Assembly: GCF_021245985.1 (NCBI RefSeq) | Contig: NZ_JAJQXA010000016.1 | Location: 1 to 64,000, forward strand | Direction: 5' to 3' | DNA length: 64,000 nucleotides | Source: Flavobacterium soyae | Lineage (GTDB): Bacteria > Bacteroidota > Bacteroidia > Flavobacteriales > Flavobacteriaceae | Shown: positions 26,930-35,487 of the stretch, piece after piece | How the letters are laid out: the number at the start of each line of letters is the position of its first letter | Numbering within the stretch: position 1 is the first letter of the stretch | Made by a program: the position numbers and the translations under genes | Notes under the pieces: generated by a model | Told to the model about the DNA's origin: nothing | The model's database searches: none | The model's input: the letters and a program-made list of their open reading frames with translations, nothing else

Positions 26930-26960
26930 ACAAAAAAGCCCTGAAAAAAATCAGAGCTTT
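26930..26960 (-). terminator. Terminator of yebC
   Basis: On the minus strand AAAGCTCTGA pairs with TCAGGGCTTT (one G-T pair, loop of T) followed by more T, 25-55 nt past the yebC stop. Confidence 0.75.
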
Positions 26961-26985
26961 TAAATTTTTTATTAAAAGAAAAATA

Positions 26986-27699
26986 TTATTCCTCTTTCAT
27001 AGTATGATAAACGTTCATAACATCATCATCTTCTTCGATTTTTTCGATTAGTTTCTCAACGTCAGCGATTTGAGCTTCGGTTAATTCTTTTGTGATTTGC
27101 GGAATACGCTCAAAACCAGAAGATAAAATTTCTAAACCTCTGTTTTCTAGTTCTTTTTGCAAAGCACCAAAGCTTCCAAAAGGAGCATAAATTAAGATTC
27201 CGTCTTCATCTTCAAAAACTTCTTCAGCACCAAAATCAATTAATTCAAGTTCTAATTCCTCGGCATCAAGACCATTATTTGCAATTCTGAAATTACAAGT
27301 ATGATCAAACATAAATTCAACAGAACCCTGAGTTCCCATTGTACCGTTGCATTTGTTAAAATAACTGCGAATGTTTGCTACAGTTCTGTTATTATTATCA
27401 GATGCAGTTTCGATCAAAATTGCAATTCCGTGAGGAGCATATCCTTCAAATAAAATTTCTTTATAGTTGGCAGTATCCTTATTACTGGCATTTTTAATCG
27501 CGCGCTCAACATTGTCTTTTGGCATGTTAGCCGCTTTAGCGTTTTGTATAACAGCTCTTAATCTAGAATTGGCGTCAGGGTTAGGGCCGCCTTCTTTAAC
27601 AGCCATAACGATGTCTTTACCAATTCTGGTAAATGTTTTGGCCATTGCTGACCAACGTTTCATTTTTCTTCCTTTTCTAAATTCGAACGCTCTTCCCAT
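26986..27699 (-). CDS. YebC/PmpR family DNA-binding regulator or ribosome-rescue factor
   Basis: A 237-aa TACO1/YebC protein. The N-terminus MGRAFEFRKGRKMKRW and the GGPNPDANSRLR segment (about residues 38-49) are characteristic, followed by KAANMPKDNVERAI and the ferredoxin-like domains II and III. Family members have been described as transcriptional regulators and, more recently, as factors relieving ribosome stalling at proline stretches; which applies here is not visible. It is monocistronic. Confidence 0.92.
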   Translation of the reverse strand: MGRAFEFRKGRKMKRWSAMAKTFTRIGKDIVMAVKEGGPNPDANSRLRAVIQNAKAANMPKDNVERAIKNASNKDTANYKEILFEGYAPHGIAILIETASDNNNRTVANIRSYFNKCNGTMGTQGSVEFMFDHTCNFRIANNGLDAEELELELIDFGAEEVFEDEDGILIYAPFGSFGALQKELENRGLEILSSGFERIPQITKELTEAQIADVEKLIEKIEEDDDVMNVYHTMKEE

Positions 27700-27778
27700 T
27701 TCTAATTTTTAGTTTTGTGATGCAAAAATAAAGGTTATTCCTTATTTATCCAAAATCAAAATTTTAATTTTTTTTATT

Positions 27779-27872
27779 TGTTTCAAGTTTTAGGTTTCAT
27801 GTTTCAAGTTGGCACAACTTTGCGATCATTGCGGTGAAACTTGAAACCTGAAACAAAAAAACTTGAAACAAA
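27779..27872. repeat. gtttcaagttt inverted repeat
   Basis: GTTTCAAGTTTTAGGTTTCA near 27780 pairs with TGAAACCTGAAACAAAAAAACTTGAAAC near 27840, forming a long imperfect hairpin between yebC and the S41 protease. A related tract is at 17703-17781. Confidence 0.7.
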
Positions 27873-27877
27873 AATCT

Positions 27878-29908
27878 TTATTTCGAAAAATTAAAGTCAT
27901 TAATAATATTCACCGCTTCGTTGAGGTAAGGATTTGTTTTTAAATTATCCATTTGGTATTGATTAATCGTTTTATCGTTAGGATAAGCGCCTAATAAAAA
28001 CTGATTTACAGAAGAATTGTAAACATCCAGCGGATTATTTTCGTCATTAAAAGTATTGATCTCTGTCCAAAGAGAATTTACGATTTTCTTTTGTTTAAAA
28101 ACCGCATCCAAAGTCATCGGAATCTCTGCTTTTGGCGTATTTACCAATTGATCTATTTTTAGATTGATCTTTTTAATATCATTAAAATAAAAATTATCAG
28201 CCAATCTTAAAGAACTGTTTTTAGCCAGTTTATCAATTAAGCTGCGTTTTACGTAGGGTCTGTATTTTAAGAGCGATTCAATACTGTCGTTTTTCATAGC
28301 AGTGGGAAAATCACTTTCTTTTTGATAAACATCTTCATAAAACTCAGGTAAAATTACATCTGGTGTAACCCCAATATATTGATGACTTTTTCCGGTAACC
28401 CTGTAGAATTTATTGATAGTAATTTTCAGGAAATCAGTATTTTTATTTTCGTCAAGCGAAAGAATCGTCTGCATAGTAGCTTTTCCAAGTGTATTGCTTC
28501 CTAACAAAAGCGCACGATTGTAATCCTGCATTATCGAAGAGAAAAATTCACTTGCAGAAGCCGTATTGCTGTTCATTAAAATCACAATTGGACCTCTGTA
28601 AATCATACCTTTATAAGGATCATTTATTACTGATTTTTCTTTACTGTGATCAATTACAATCGAAATTGGTCCATAATCAACAAACATTCCAGCCATTTTT
28701 ATAGCTTCTTCCATCGAGCCGCCGCCATTGTCAATTAAGTCAATAACTAAACCTTTAATATTATCTCTTTCGAGTTTAATGACTTCACGGGCAACATCAT
28801 CGGCACAGCCTTTTCGGCTGTTTCCATCTAAATCAGCATAGAAACTTGGAATTTTTATATAGCCAATTTTACTTTCTTTACCAATTATAAAACTGAAAAC
28901 CGAATTTTCTTCATCTTTCATTACTTGTTTCTCAATGTGAACGTCAAAATTTTTGCCCGAGTTTCTTTTCAGCGTAAGCGTAAGACTTCTATTGGCTTCA
29001 GATAAAATCATTGTAGAAATAGATTCTAACGAAGCGCAGGAAACCTGAAGTGTTTCTTTATGATTTGAAACAGAAATGATCTGATCTCCCTTTTTAATCT
29101 GCCCTGTTTGATATGCCGGACCATTTGGGTCTATTTCGTGAACAATAATTTCATTTTTTTCATTAAGATTTACCGTCATTCCCAATGACAAATGTTCTTT
29201 TGATAATGAAGCTACAAAACTCGATTTAGAATCGTCGCTAAAATAAGCGGTATGTGGATCAAAATAAGTACAAAAGAAATTATAAAGGTTTTCGTCTTGT
29301 TTCGTTTTAGTTTCTAAAAGTGTGTTGATACGACAAATTTCATTCGACAGAATTAATTTTCTGGATTTTGTTTCAATAGAAGTGAAATTGGTTTTAATAG
29401 AATCCAGATTACTACTGGTTTCAGCGATATCATCCAGAATTTGATAGCGCAGTTTTTTGCGCCATACTTTCTCTAAATCTTCTTTCTTTAAATAAAAAGG
29501 AAAGGATTTTTTGTAGAATCTAATAGTATCTTTCTTTGTGTAATCAAATGCAGTCGACTGGATTTTTTCAAGTACTTCTTTGGTTCTAATTAATCCGTTT
29601 ATATATCTCGCAGTAATATCAGTCAAAAAACTGCAGTCATTTTGAAGAATCAAATCATCTAAATTATAACGATATTTTGCCGACATTTCATCGTATTCGC
29701 TTTTAAAGAAAATGTTTCTTGAAGGATCCAATTCATTGATTAAATTATCAAAAACAAAAACTGATAAACTGTCATCAACAGGTTTTGGACGTAAATGTTC
29801 TGTTTGAATAACAGCATTTATTTTGTTGAGAATTTCGCATGTCTCGGCGCTATTTTGACTAAATAGGAAAGTGGTAAACAGAAAAAATAACGACAAAAAT
29901 TTGTTCAT
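27878..29908 (-). CDS. Carboxy-terminal processing protease, S41 family (Prc/Tsp-like)
   Basis: Exported serine protease of 676 aa that degrades or trims envelope proteins from their C-termini. A signal peptide (about residues 1-17) is followed by an N-terminal helical domain with the Tsp-type FDPHTAYFS motif (216-224), a PDZ domain (about 240-325) and the S41 catalytic domain. The catalytic dyad is S451 in NTASASEFF and K476 in LGKATMQ, with the same 25-residue spacing as S430/K455 of E. coli Tsp. The C-terminal helical extension is typical of the Prc subgroup. Confidence 0.92.
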   Translation of the reverse strand: MNKFLSLFFLFTTFLFSQNSAETCEILNKINAVIQTEHLRPKPVDDSLSVFVFDNLINELDPSRNIFFKSEYDEMSAKYRYNLDDLILQNDCSFLTDITARYINGLIRTKEVLEKIQSTAFDYTKKDTIRFYKKSFPFYLKKEDLEKVWRKKLRYQILDDIAETSSNLDSIKTNFTSIETKSRKLILSNEICRINTLLETKTKQDENLYNFFCTYFDPHTAYFSDDSKSSFVASLSKEHLSLGMTVNLNEKNEIIVHEIDPNGPAYQTGQIKKGDQIISVSNHKETLQVSCASLESISTMILSEANRSLTLTLKRNSGKNFDVHIEKQVMKDEENSVFSFIIGKESKIGYIKIPSFYADLDGNSRKGCADDVAREVIKLERDNIKGLVIDLIDNGGGSMEEAIKMAGMFVDYGPISIVIDHSKEKSVINDPYKGMIYRGPIVILMNSNTASASEFFSSIMQDYNRALLLGSNTLGKATMQTILSLDENKNTDFLKITINKFYRVTGKSHQYIGVTPDVILPEFYEDVYQKESDFPTAMKNDSIESLLKYRPYVKRSLIDKLAKNSSLRLADNFYFNDIKKINLKIDQLVNTPKAEIPMTLDAVFKQKKIVNSLWTEINTFNDENNPLDVYNSSVNQFLLGAYPNDKTINQYQMDNLKTNPYLNEAVNIINDFNFSK

Positions 29909-29999
29909 AGGTGAAATGTCAACATTTATATTAAAGTTACGCTAATTTTTTGAAAAAGATTTATATTTTTTCTAAATAATCTTACATATAAATTACAAA

Positions 30000-30063
30000 G
30001 AAGATGCCGCGGATTAAAAGATTTGAAGGATTAATCCGTACAATCATTTTAATCTGCGGCAAA
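30000..30063. repeat. gccgcggatta inverted repeat
   Basis: GCCGCGGATTAAAAGATT (from about 30006) and AATCATTTTAATCTGCGGC (to about 30061) form an imperfect hairpin of the ccgcagatta type often dispersed in this lineage. It lies in the S41-gcvT gap. Confidence 0.6.
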
Positions 30064-30096
30064 AAAAAATGCATTACCAATTATAGTAATGCATTT
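30060..30096 (-). terminator. Terminator of gcvT
   Basis: AAATGCATTAC/GTAATGCATTT is an 11-bp perfect stem (30067-30077, 30086-30096), followed on the minus strand by a T-run, 21 nt past the gcvT stop. Confidence 0.85.
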
Positions 30097-30116
30097 CACA
30101 ATATTTATATTTTTAA

Positions 30117-31199
30117 TTATTTCTTGTAAAAAGGCAATTTTACCACTTTAGCAGGAACATCATTTTTTCTGATTCTGATAAAAATATCACTATCAACAGT
30201 GCTGTTAGGAACAGTAACATATCCTAAACCAATTCCTTTATTCATAGATGGAGACATTGTTCCAGAAGTTACAATTCCAATTACTGCCCCAGAACCATCT
30301 ACAATTTCGTAATCATGTCTTGGCACCGCTCGTTCCTGCATTTCAAAAGCAATTAATTTTCTGGTAACACCAGCTTCCTTTTGTTTTTTAAGAGCCTCAG
30401 AGTTTGTAAAATCTTTAGTAAATTTAGTAATCCATCCTAAACCGGCTTCAAGCGGAGAAGTAGTATCATTAATATCATTTCCGTACAAACAAAAACCCAT
30501 TTCAAGACGTAAAGTATCACGTGCAGCAAGACCAATTGGTTTAATGCCGAAAGCTGCACCAGCTTCAAAAACTTTGTTCCAAACTTGTTCTACTTCGCTG
30601 TTTTTGCAATAAATTTCAAATCCGCCAGAACCAGTATATCCTGTTGCAGAAATAATTACATGTTCAATTCCTGCAAAATCACCAACTTCAAAATGGTAAT
30701 AAGGTATAGTAGATAAATCTATAGACGACAAAGCCTGCATAGCCTCAACAGCTTTTGGCCCCTGAATCGCCAACAACGAATAATCATCAGAAAGGTTTTT
30801 CATCTCAACACCCAAGTCATTGTGCGATGAAATCCAGTTCCAGTCTTTTTCAATATTTGAAGCATTTACAACAAGCAAATATTGTTCTTCTTTCATTTTA
30901 TAAACAATCAAATCGTCTACAATTCCACCTTCATTATTTGGCAGACAAGAATATTGCGCTCTGCCAATAGTCAAAATTGAAGCATCGTTTGAAGTCACTT
31001 TTTGAATCAAAGTCAAAGCATTTGGCCCCGTTAGCAAAAATTCACCCATATGCGAAACGTCAAAAACGCCCACACTATTACGAACCGTTTCATGTTCAGC
31101 ATTTACACCTTCGTATGTAATAGGCATATTATAACCCGCAAAAGGCAGCATTTTCGCTCCCAAACTCTCATGTATGTGCGTAAGCGCAGTATTTTTCAT
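30117..31199 (-). CDS. gcvT: Aminomethyltransferase, T protein of the glycine cleavage system
   Basis: Transfers the methylene group from aminomethyl-lipoyl H protein to tetrahydrofolate and releases ammonia. The 360-aa length is normal. Seen are the N-terminal AGYNMPITYEG and VGVFDVSHMGEF motifs, the folate-binding Asp region (D near residue 97 in VDDLIVYK), TGYTGSGGFEIY and the C-terminal barrel with VTSGTMSPSMNKGIGLGYV. Other gcv genes are not in the window, as is usual where gcvP and gcvH are unlinked. A -7 element TAAATTTG lies at 31232-31225 on the minus strand. Confidence 0.96.
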   Translation of the reverse strand: MKNTALTHIHESLGAKMLPFAGYNMPITYEGVNAEHETVRNSVGVFDVSHMGEFLLTGPNALTLIQKVTSNDASILTIGRAQYSCLPNNEGGIVDDLIVYKMKEEQYLLVVNASNIEKDWNWISSHNDLGVEMKNLSDDYSLLAIQGPKAVEAMQALSSIDLSTIPYYHFEVGDFAGIEHVIISATGYTGSGGFEIYCKNSEVEQVWNKVFEAGAAFGIKPIGLAARDTLRLEMGFCLYGNDINDTTSPLEAGLGWITKFTKDFTNSEALKKQKEAGVTRKLIAFEMQERAVPRHDYEIVDGSGAVIGIVTSGTMSPSMNKGIGLGYVTVPNSTVDSDIFIRIRKNDVPAKVVKLPFYKK

Positions 31200-31279
31200 T
31201 GTGTTGTTTTATAAAATTGAGTCGCAAATTTATTCAAAAAATATCAAATTTTAGTAGTCTAAATTATAAATTTCGCAAC

Positions 31280-31380
31280 GATTAGGAGCTATTTCCTGCT
31301 ATCCGCTATATCTTTTGCTTTTTAAAGAAAAAAGCAAAAGGATGCCGCTGCTATCAGGGCTAGGACTCAACGGTAACAAT
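31280..31380. repeat. Dispersed repeat with ctgctatc arms and ttttgctt/aagcaaaa core
   Basis: GAGCTATTTCCTGCTATCC (from about 31286) faces an oppositely oriented GGATGCCGCTGCTATCAGGGCT, with TCCTTTTGCTTTTTT-like sequence forming the hairpin core (ATCTTTTGCTTTTT / AAAAAGCAAAAGGAT). Such repeats are common in Flavobacterium intergenic DNA. The gap 31200-31573 has no gene; its last part is read through by an over-long ORF. Confidence 0.65.
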
Positions 31381-31573
31381 AAACATCTGCACTTTCGATT
31401 TTTTATGTAATTTTAGAGTATAAAGAAGCCAATTTAATTAAATGGTTTATATTTATAAAAATCATATTTTCCACATCCAGTCTGTGTTTGTTTTAACAAG
31501 TGAAACGCCTCTCTCGGTAAAAAAAACTATCGACTATGTGTTTAAAAATAAAAGTACCAACAAAAGCTGTCAA

Positions 31574-32422
31574 ATGAAATCTCCATATTTAATTACAAAA
31601 GAAGAAATAGTAAGAATTTATAAACCAGTAAACCCTCATACACATAAGGGAATTCAGGGCCATGCTGTGATTATCGCCGGAAGTTATGGAAAAATAGGGG
31701 CAGCCGTTCTGGCTTCAAAATCCTGTTTAAAATCTGGGTGCGGTCTCGTTACTACTTTTATACCAAAATGCGGTTATCAAATTCTTCAAATTTCAATTCC
31801 CGAAGTAATGACTGTTACTGATGAAAGCATAAATTTTATTACAAATATTCATCTGCCATTGATTCCACAAGCAGTTGGAATTGGACCGGGAATAGGGAAG
31901 GAACTCGGAACACAAAAAGCCTTATTTGAATTTTTAAGAGTTAACAAAGCGCCATTAGTTTTAGATGCCGATGCCTTAAATATTATTTCTGAAAATTTAT
32001 CCTGGCTGGAATTAGTTCCCGAAGATACTATTCTGACACCACATCCAAAAGAATTAGAACGCTTGATTGGAAAATGGAATTCAGAATCTGAAAAATTTCA
32101 AAAAACAATCGCCTTTTCAGAAAAGTATAAAGTTATTGTAGTCATGAAAGGCGCACCAACATTCACTATAAACAGAAATTCTGTCTACGAAAATACAAGC
32201 GGAAACGCAGCTTTAGCAACAGCAGGAAGCGGCGACACTTTAACCGGAATCCTCACGAGTCTCCTGGCGCAAGGCTACGAACCCAAATACGCCTCAAAAT
32301 TCGGAGTCTATCTTCATGGATTAACAGCAGATATTGCTTTACGAAAAACTGGTTACGAATCTTTTATAGCCTCAGATATAATCAAGAATTTAGGGAAAGC
32401 ATTTTTGAGTTTAGAAAAGTAA
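31574..32422 (+). CDS. nnrD: ADP-dependent (S)-NAD(P)H-hydrate dehydratase
   Basis: Metabolite-repair enzyme that returns hydrated NAD(P)H to the active form using ADP. The 282-aa ribokinase-like domain has HAVIIAGSYGKIGAAVLAS, GIGPGIG, VLDADALNI, ILTPHPKELERL and the nucleotide-binding ATAGSGDTLTGIL motif with the catalytic Asp (D in GSGD). Start ATG 31574 is chosen: the frame continues upstream to 31442, but those 44 codons run through a dispersed repeat (acaagtgaaacgcct, also at about 15853). The N-terminal epimerase domain found in E. coli Nnr is absent, so the epimerase must be separate. Confidence 0.9.
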   Translation: MKSPYLITKEEIVRIYKPVNPHTHKGIQGHAVIIAGSYGKIGAAVLASKSCLKSGCGLVTTFIPKCGYQILQISIPEVMTVTDESINFITNIHLPLIPQAVGIGPGIGKELGTQKALFEFLRVNKAPLVLDADALNIISENLSWLELVPEDTILTPHPKELERLIGKWNSESEKFQKTIAFSEKYKVIVVMKGAPTFTINRNSVYENTSGNAALATAGSGDTLTGILTSLLAQGYEPKYASKFGVYLHGLTADIALRKTGYESFIASDIIKNLGKAFLSLEK

Positions 32423-32423
32423 T

Positions 32424-32745
32424 TTTAACGCAAAGCTCGCAAAGTTTTTTTTCGCAAAGTTCGCAAAGTGGTGCTCCTCATTTTTGTCATCCTGAGCGAA
32501 GTCGAAGGAACGCAAAGGCTTTATTGTTAGAGCACAACATCCAGTTTGTCATCCTGAGGAACGAAGGATCGCACTAGAACTACACACAGTAACCACAAAT
32601 TAAATCGCCAATCTTTGTCGAGCTTCTGGTGCGATCCTTCGTTCCTCAGGATGACAAAAATAGCGATGAATCTTTGCGAGCTTTAAAAAGCAAAGCAACT
32701 AGAAAAAAATCTAAAATCTACCCTCTACAATCTAAAATCAAAAAT
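32424..32745. repeat. Two repeat families between nnrD and the HipA-like gene
   Basis: A tract of cgcaaagttcgcaaagt units (32434-32472) is followed by GTCATCCTGAGCGAAGTCGAAGG (about 32487) and then an inverted pair of TTTGTCATCCTGAGGAACGA... arms (32545-32577 and 32626-32657; 30 bp nearly perfect). A long ORF starting at 32629 lies inside the right arm, so its first 44 codons are not genuine. No gene is present. Confidence 0.8.
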
Positions 32746-32760
32746 CGTAAGTTTGTATTT

Positions 32761-33543
32761 ATGAAAAACAACTTCGATCTCAGAACGGTAAATGTCATGC
32801 GTTATATAACGCCGCTGCGCGAAGGCGGTTCTTTACCCGCTTTGGCAGAAGCCGATGACGATTTTAAATACGTATTAAAATTTAGAGGTGCCGGACACGG
32901 CGTAAAAGCCCTTATAGCCGAATTAGTTGGCGGACAAATAGCAAGAGCCTTAAAATTACAGCTTCCGGAATTAGTATTTGCTAATCTCGACGAAGCCTTT
33001 GGAAGAACAGAAGCCGATGAAGAAATTCAGGATTTACTGCAGGGAAGCCAGGGGTTAAATCTGGCACTTCATTTTTTGTCAGGTGCCATAACTTTTGATC
33101 CCGTTGTAACAACTGTCGATGCAAAATTAGCTTCGCAGATTGTTTGGCTGGATGCCTATATTACAAATGTTGACCGCACTTTCAAAAATACAAATATGCT
33201 GATCTGGCATAAAGAATTATGGTTAATTGATCACGGGGCATGTTTGTATTTTCATCATTCCTGGAACAATTGGGAACAGCATGCTAAAAGTCCGTTTGCA
33301 TTGATAAAAGACCATGTTTTACTGCCGCAGGCTTCACTTTTAAAAGAAGTCGATGCCGAATTTAAAGGGATTTTAACGTTAGAAATTTTAGAAGAAATTG
33401 TAAATACAATTCCGCTGGAATGGCTGCAGTGGGAAGATGCAGATGAAACACCGGAAAACTTGCGAAACGTTTATTTACAGTTTTTAAAGACGAGATTAGA
33501 TAATTCAGAAATATTTGTAAATCAGGCTCAAAATGCAAGATAA
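32761..33543 (+). CDS. HipA-like kinase domain protein
   Basis: A 260-aa protein of the HipA-like kinase group, distinct from full-length HipA (about 440 aa), without the N-terminal HipA subdomain. Visible are a probable ATP-binding Lys region YVLKFRGAGHGVKALIAEL, a catalytic-loop-like ITNVDRTFKNTN and a DFG-like WLIDHGACL metal motif. Start ATG 32761 is used because the upstream frame is repeat DNA. It overlaps the following DUF3037 gene by 11 nt, implying translational coupling. The pair recurs in other bacteria but has no established function; a toxin-antitoxin-like or phospho-signalling role is only inference. Confidence 0.8.
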   Translation: MKNNFDLRTVNVMRYITPLREGGSLPALAEADDDFKYVLKFRGAGHGVKALIAELVGGQIARALKLQLPELVFANLDEAFGRTEADEEIQDLLQGSQGLNLALHFLSGAITFDPVVTTVDAKLASQIVWLDAYITNVDRTFKNTNMLIWHKELWLIDHGACLYFHHSWNNWEQHAKSPFALIKDHVLLPQASLLKEVDAEFKGILTLEILEEIVNTIPLEWLQWEDADETPENLRNVYLQFLKTRLDNSEIFVNQAQNAR

Positions 33544-33916
33544 TCACTTATACGAATATGCTGTGATTCGTGTTGTGCCAAGGGTAGAACGCGAAGAATT
33601 CCTGAATATCGGAATCATTTTGTTTTGCAAAAAAGCCAAATTTATAAAAGTGCTTTTTCATCTGGATCAAACCAGGATTCAAGCTCTTTCAAACGATTTT
33701 GATATCGAACAATTAGAATGCAATCTAACATCACTGGAGAAAATCGCAAACGGAGCCAAAGACGGCGGCCCAATTGCCGAAATGGATATTCCGTCCCGTT
33801 TTCGCTGGTTAACCGCAATTAGAAGTTCGGCAATACAAACTTCAAGACCTCATCCGGGGATGTGTTTAGATTTAGAGAAAACGATTCAGAGATTGTTTGA
33901 AGAATTAATTCTTTAA
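33533..33916 (+). CDS. DUF3037 family protein, partner of the HipA-like kinase
   Basis: A 127-aa protein with the DUF3037 pattern: N-terminal YEYAVIRVVPRVEREEFLNIGIILFC, a middle helix, and a C-terminal FRWLTAIRSSAIQTSRPHPG motif. It probably forms a small cytosolic alpha/beta domain. Function is unknown. The start overlaps the end of the HipA-like gene (ATG at 33533, upstream stop at 33541-33543), a strong sign of a two-gene unit; it could be the kinase substrate or regulator. Confidence 0.8.
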   Translation: MQDNHLYEYAVIRVVPRVEREEFLNIGIILFCKKAKFIKVLFHLDQTRIQALSNDFDIEQLECNLTSLEKIANGAKDGGPIAEMDIPSRFRWLTAIRSSAIQTSRPHPGMCLDLEKTIQRLFEELIL

Positions 33917-34000
33917 AGAGGTTCAAAGGTTCAGAGGAGCAAAGGGACATAGGTTTTCTTATCTTAAAAAATAATCTCGCAAAGACACGAAGCCGCAAAG
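33917..34000. repeat. Degraded aaaggttcagag and cgcaaagacacgaag repeats
   Basis: GAGGTTCAAAGGTTCAGAGGAGCAAAGGGACA (33918-33949) is related to the outer arms at 20250-20471, and is followed by tcgcaaagacacgaagccgcaaag, a member of the cgcaaag family. Confidence 0.6.
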
Positions 34001-34029
34001 TATATAAAAAATAGTGAATTCAGCAATTA

Positions 34030-34105
34030 AATAAAAAACCATATAAGAACTATAAATTATAATTTAAGCTCAAAACTTAAATAACTTATATCACTTATAT
34101 GGTTT
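34030..34105 (-). terminator. Terminator of the pectate lyase gene
   Basis: AAACCATATAAG (34036-34047) and CTTATATGGTTT (34094-34105) form a 12-bp perfect stem with further internal pairing and, on the minus strand, a T-run. Confidence 0.75.
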
Positions 34106-34134
34106 AAAAAATAAAAACTAAACTAACTCATTTT

Positions 34135-35250
34135 TTAAAACGAACCGCAGGTATTACCGCCTAAAGTTGCTCCTGCATTAGCCGAAATATCTGCTTTAAC
34201 AGCTGTTTTGCTAAGTTTTATAATAGAATATGGCGGGGTAAAAGCAGTACCGCTTCCGGCTTGATTTCCGGTTGTATTCGTGAAAACGTTATCAGCTGCG
34301 GTAACAGCAGTATAGCCGCTCATTAATTCGATAGGTGTTTTTACACCTTCAAAAACGTTGCTTTCTACACGAATATCAGCTTCAAAACCAGCAGCAACAC
34401 ATTTGTTGCTCACAGTACTGTTGTAGAAGTTATTAACCAAATGTACTTTTCCAAAACGAACTCTTGGCATTCTTTCTCTGCATCCGGGAGCCCACCAGCA
34501 TCTTGCAAAAGTAATTCTCAATTTTCCGCGATCTGCAGTAGCACCATCACTTGAACCAATTAAGTTTGAATATCTGTGATCGTCAGTTCCGCCAGAACCT
34601 CCAGCTTTTGGTGGTTTTAAGTATCCAAATTTGGTATACGAAACCGTGATGTAATCTGACTTGTTTTTGATGTCGAAGTTTCCGTCAACACCATCTCTAA
34701 ATTCGCAGTGGTCAACCCATACATTTTGGCAGTCGTCCAAAACTGCATTGTCCCACCCATCAGTATCGTAAGCTCCCGGACCTTCAAAAATAAGATTTCT
34801 GATGATCAGGTTTTTACATCTTTTGATACTGATAATACCAGAAGCATCTTTAGTCTGGTTAGTCGAAACCAGTTTTGCACCGCTCGCACCATAAATTGTT
34901 TTACCGGTTTGATCCTGAAATGACAACCTTGTGGTAACTGTAATAGTTCCGGAAACTTTGATGACTTTTACTGAGCTGTTTTCGATAGCAGATTTTAATT
35001 GAGCATAAGTAGTAACAGTAGTTTCAGCCGAAGAACCACCACCGGTTGTACTTCCGTTTTGAGAAGCCCATCCCGGAACTTCAGAGCAGTTCCCAATTTT
35101 TGCAGTTAAATTCGTCGAACCTGACTGAACTTCATTTGTTGTTTTGATACTTGCTTCTTCATTTGGGGAAGCAATTTCTTCAGTGTTACATGCCGTAAAA
35201 CCGAAAGTCAATGTTAGTAAAAACATTGAGAGTGTTGATTGTAGTTTCAT
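34135..35250 (-). CDS. Pectate lyase, polysaccharide lyase family 1, surface lipoprotein
   Basis: Cleaves polygalacturonate by beta-elimination using calcium. Start ATG 35250 gives a lipoprotein signal peptide with Cys at residue 21 (TACNTEEI); the acidic residues after Cys resemble the surface-export signal of Bacteroidota lipoproteins. The parallel beta-helix has PL1 motifs: WVDHCEF, DGNFDIKNKSDYITVSYTKF and the catalytic Arg in RMPRVRFGKVHLVNN. The protein is 371 aa. An in-frame start at 35286 adds 12 residues that spoil the signal. It is divergent from a Crp-family regulator, with a palindromic operator-like site between them. Confidence 0.92.
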   Translation of the reverse strand: MKLQSTLSMFLLTLTFGFTACNTEEIASPNEEASIKTTNEVQSGSTNLTAKIGNCSEVPGWASQNGSTTGGGSSAETTVTTYAQLKSAIENSSVKVIKVSGTITVTTRLSFQDQTGKTIYGASGAKLVSTNQTKDASGIISIKRCKNLIIRNLIFEGPGAYDTDGWDNAVLDDCQNVWVDHCEFRDGVDGNFDIKNKSDYITVSYTKFGYLKPPKAGGSGGTDDHRYSNLIGSSDGATADRGKLRITFARCWWAPGCRERMPRVRFGKVHLVNNFYNSTVSNKCVAAGFEADIRVESNVFEGVKTPIELMSGYTAVTAADNVFTNTTGNQAGSGTAFTPPYSIIKLSKTAVKADISANAGATLGGNTCGSF

Positions 35251-35408
35251 AATTAAGGTTTGGTTATTAATAAAGTTTAACAACACAAATCTGACTATAA
35301 TTTGCAGGAAAAAAGTTGAACAAGTTCAAACTTTTGTAAAAATTTCTGTGAAATTCGTTTTTTTAACAGTTGTTAATTTACAAAAATGCATAAATAGTGT
35401 ACTTTTAC

Positions 35409-35420
35409 GTAATCGATTAC
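35409..35420. promoter_or_regulatory. Perfect palindrome GTAATCGATTAC, candidate operator
   Basis: A 12-bp perfect palindrome in the divergent pel/crp-like intergenic region, 159 nt upstream of the pectate lyase ATG. TAATCGATTA-type sites are reminiscent of LacI-family operators of carbohydrate genes, so it may control pectin use; the cognate regulator is not in the window. Confidence 0.5.
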
Positions 35421-35487
35421 ATTTTCTAAACCCCTAATAGATAGTGAATTGAAAAAACAAATTTATTTCCAACAAAAAACCACAAGC

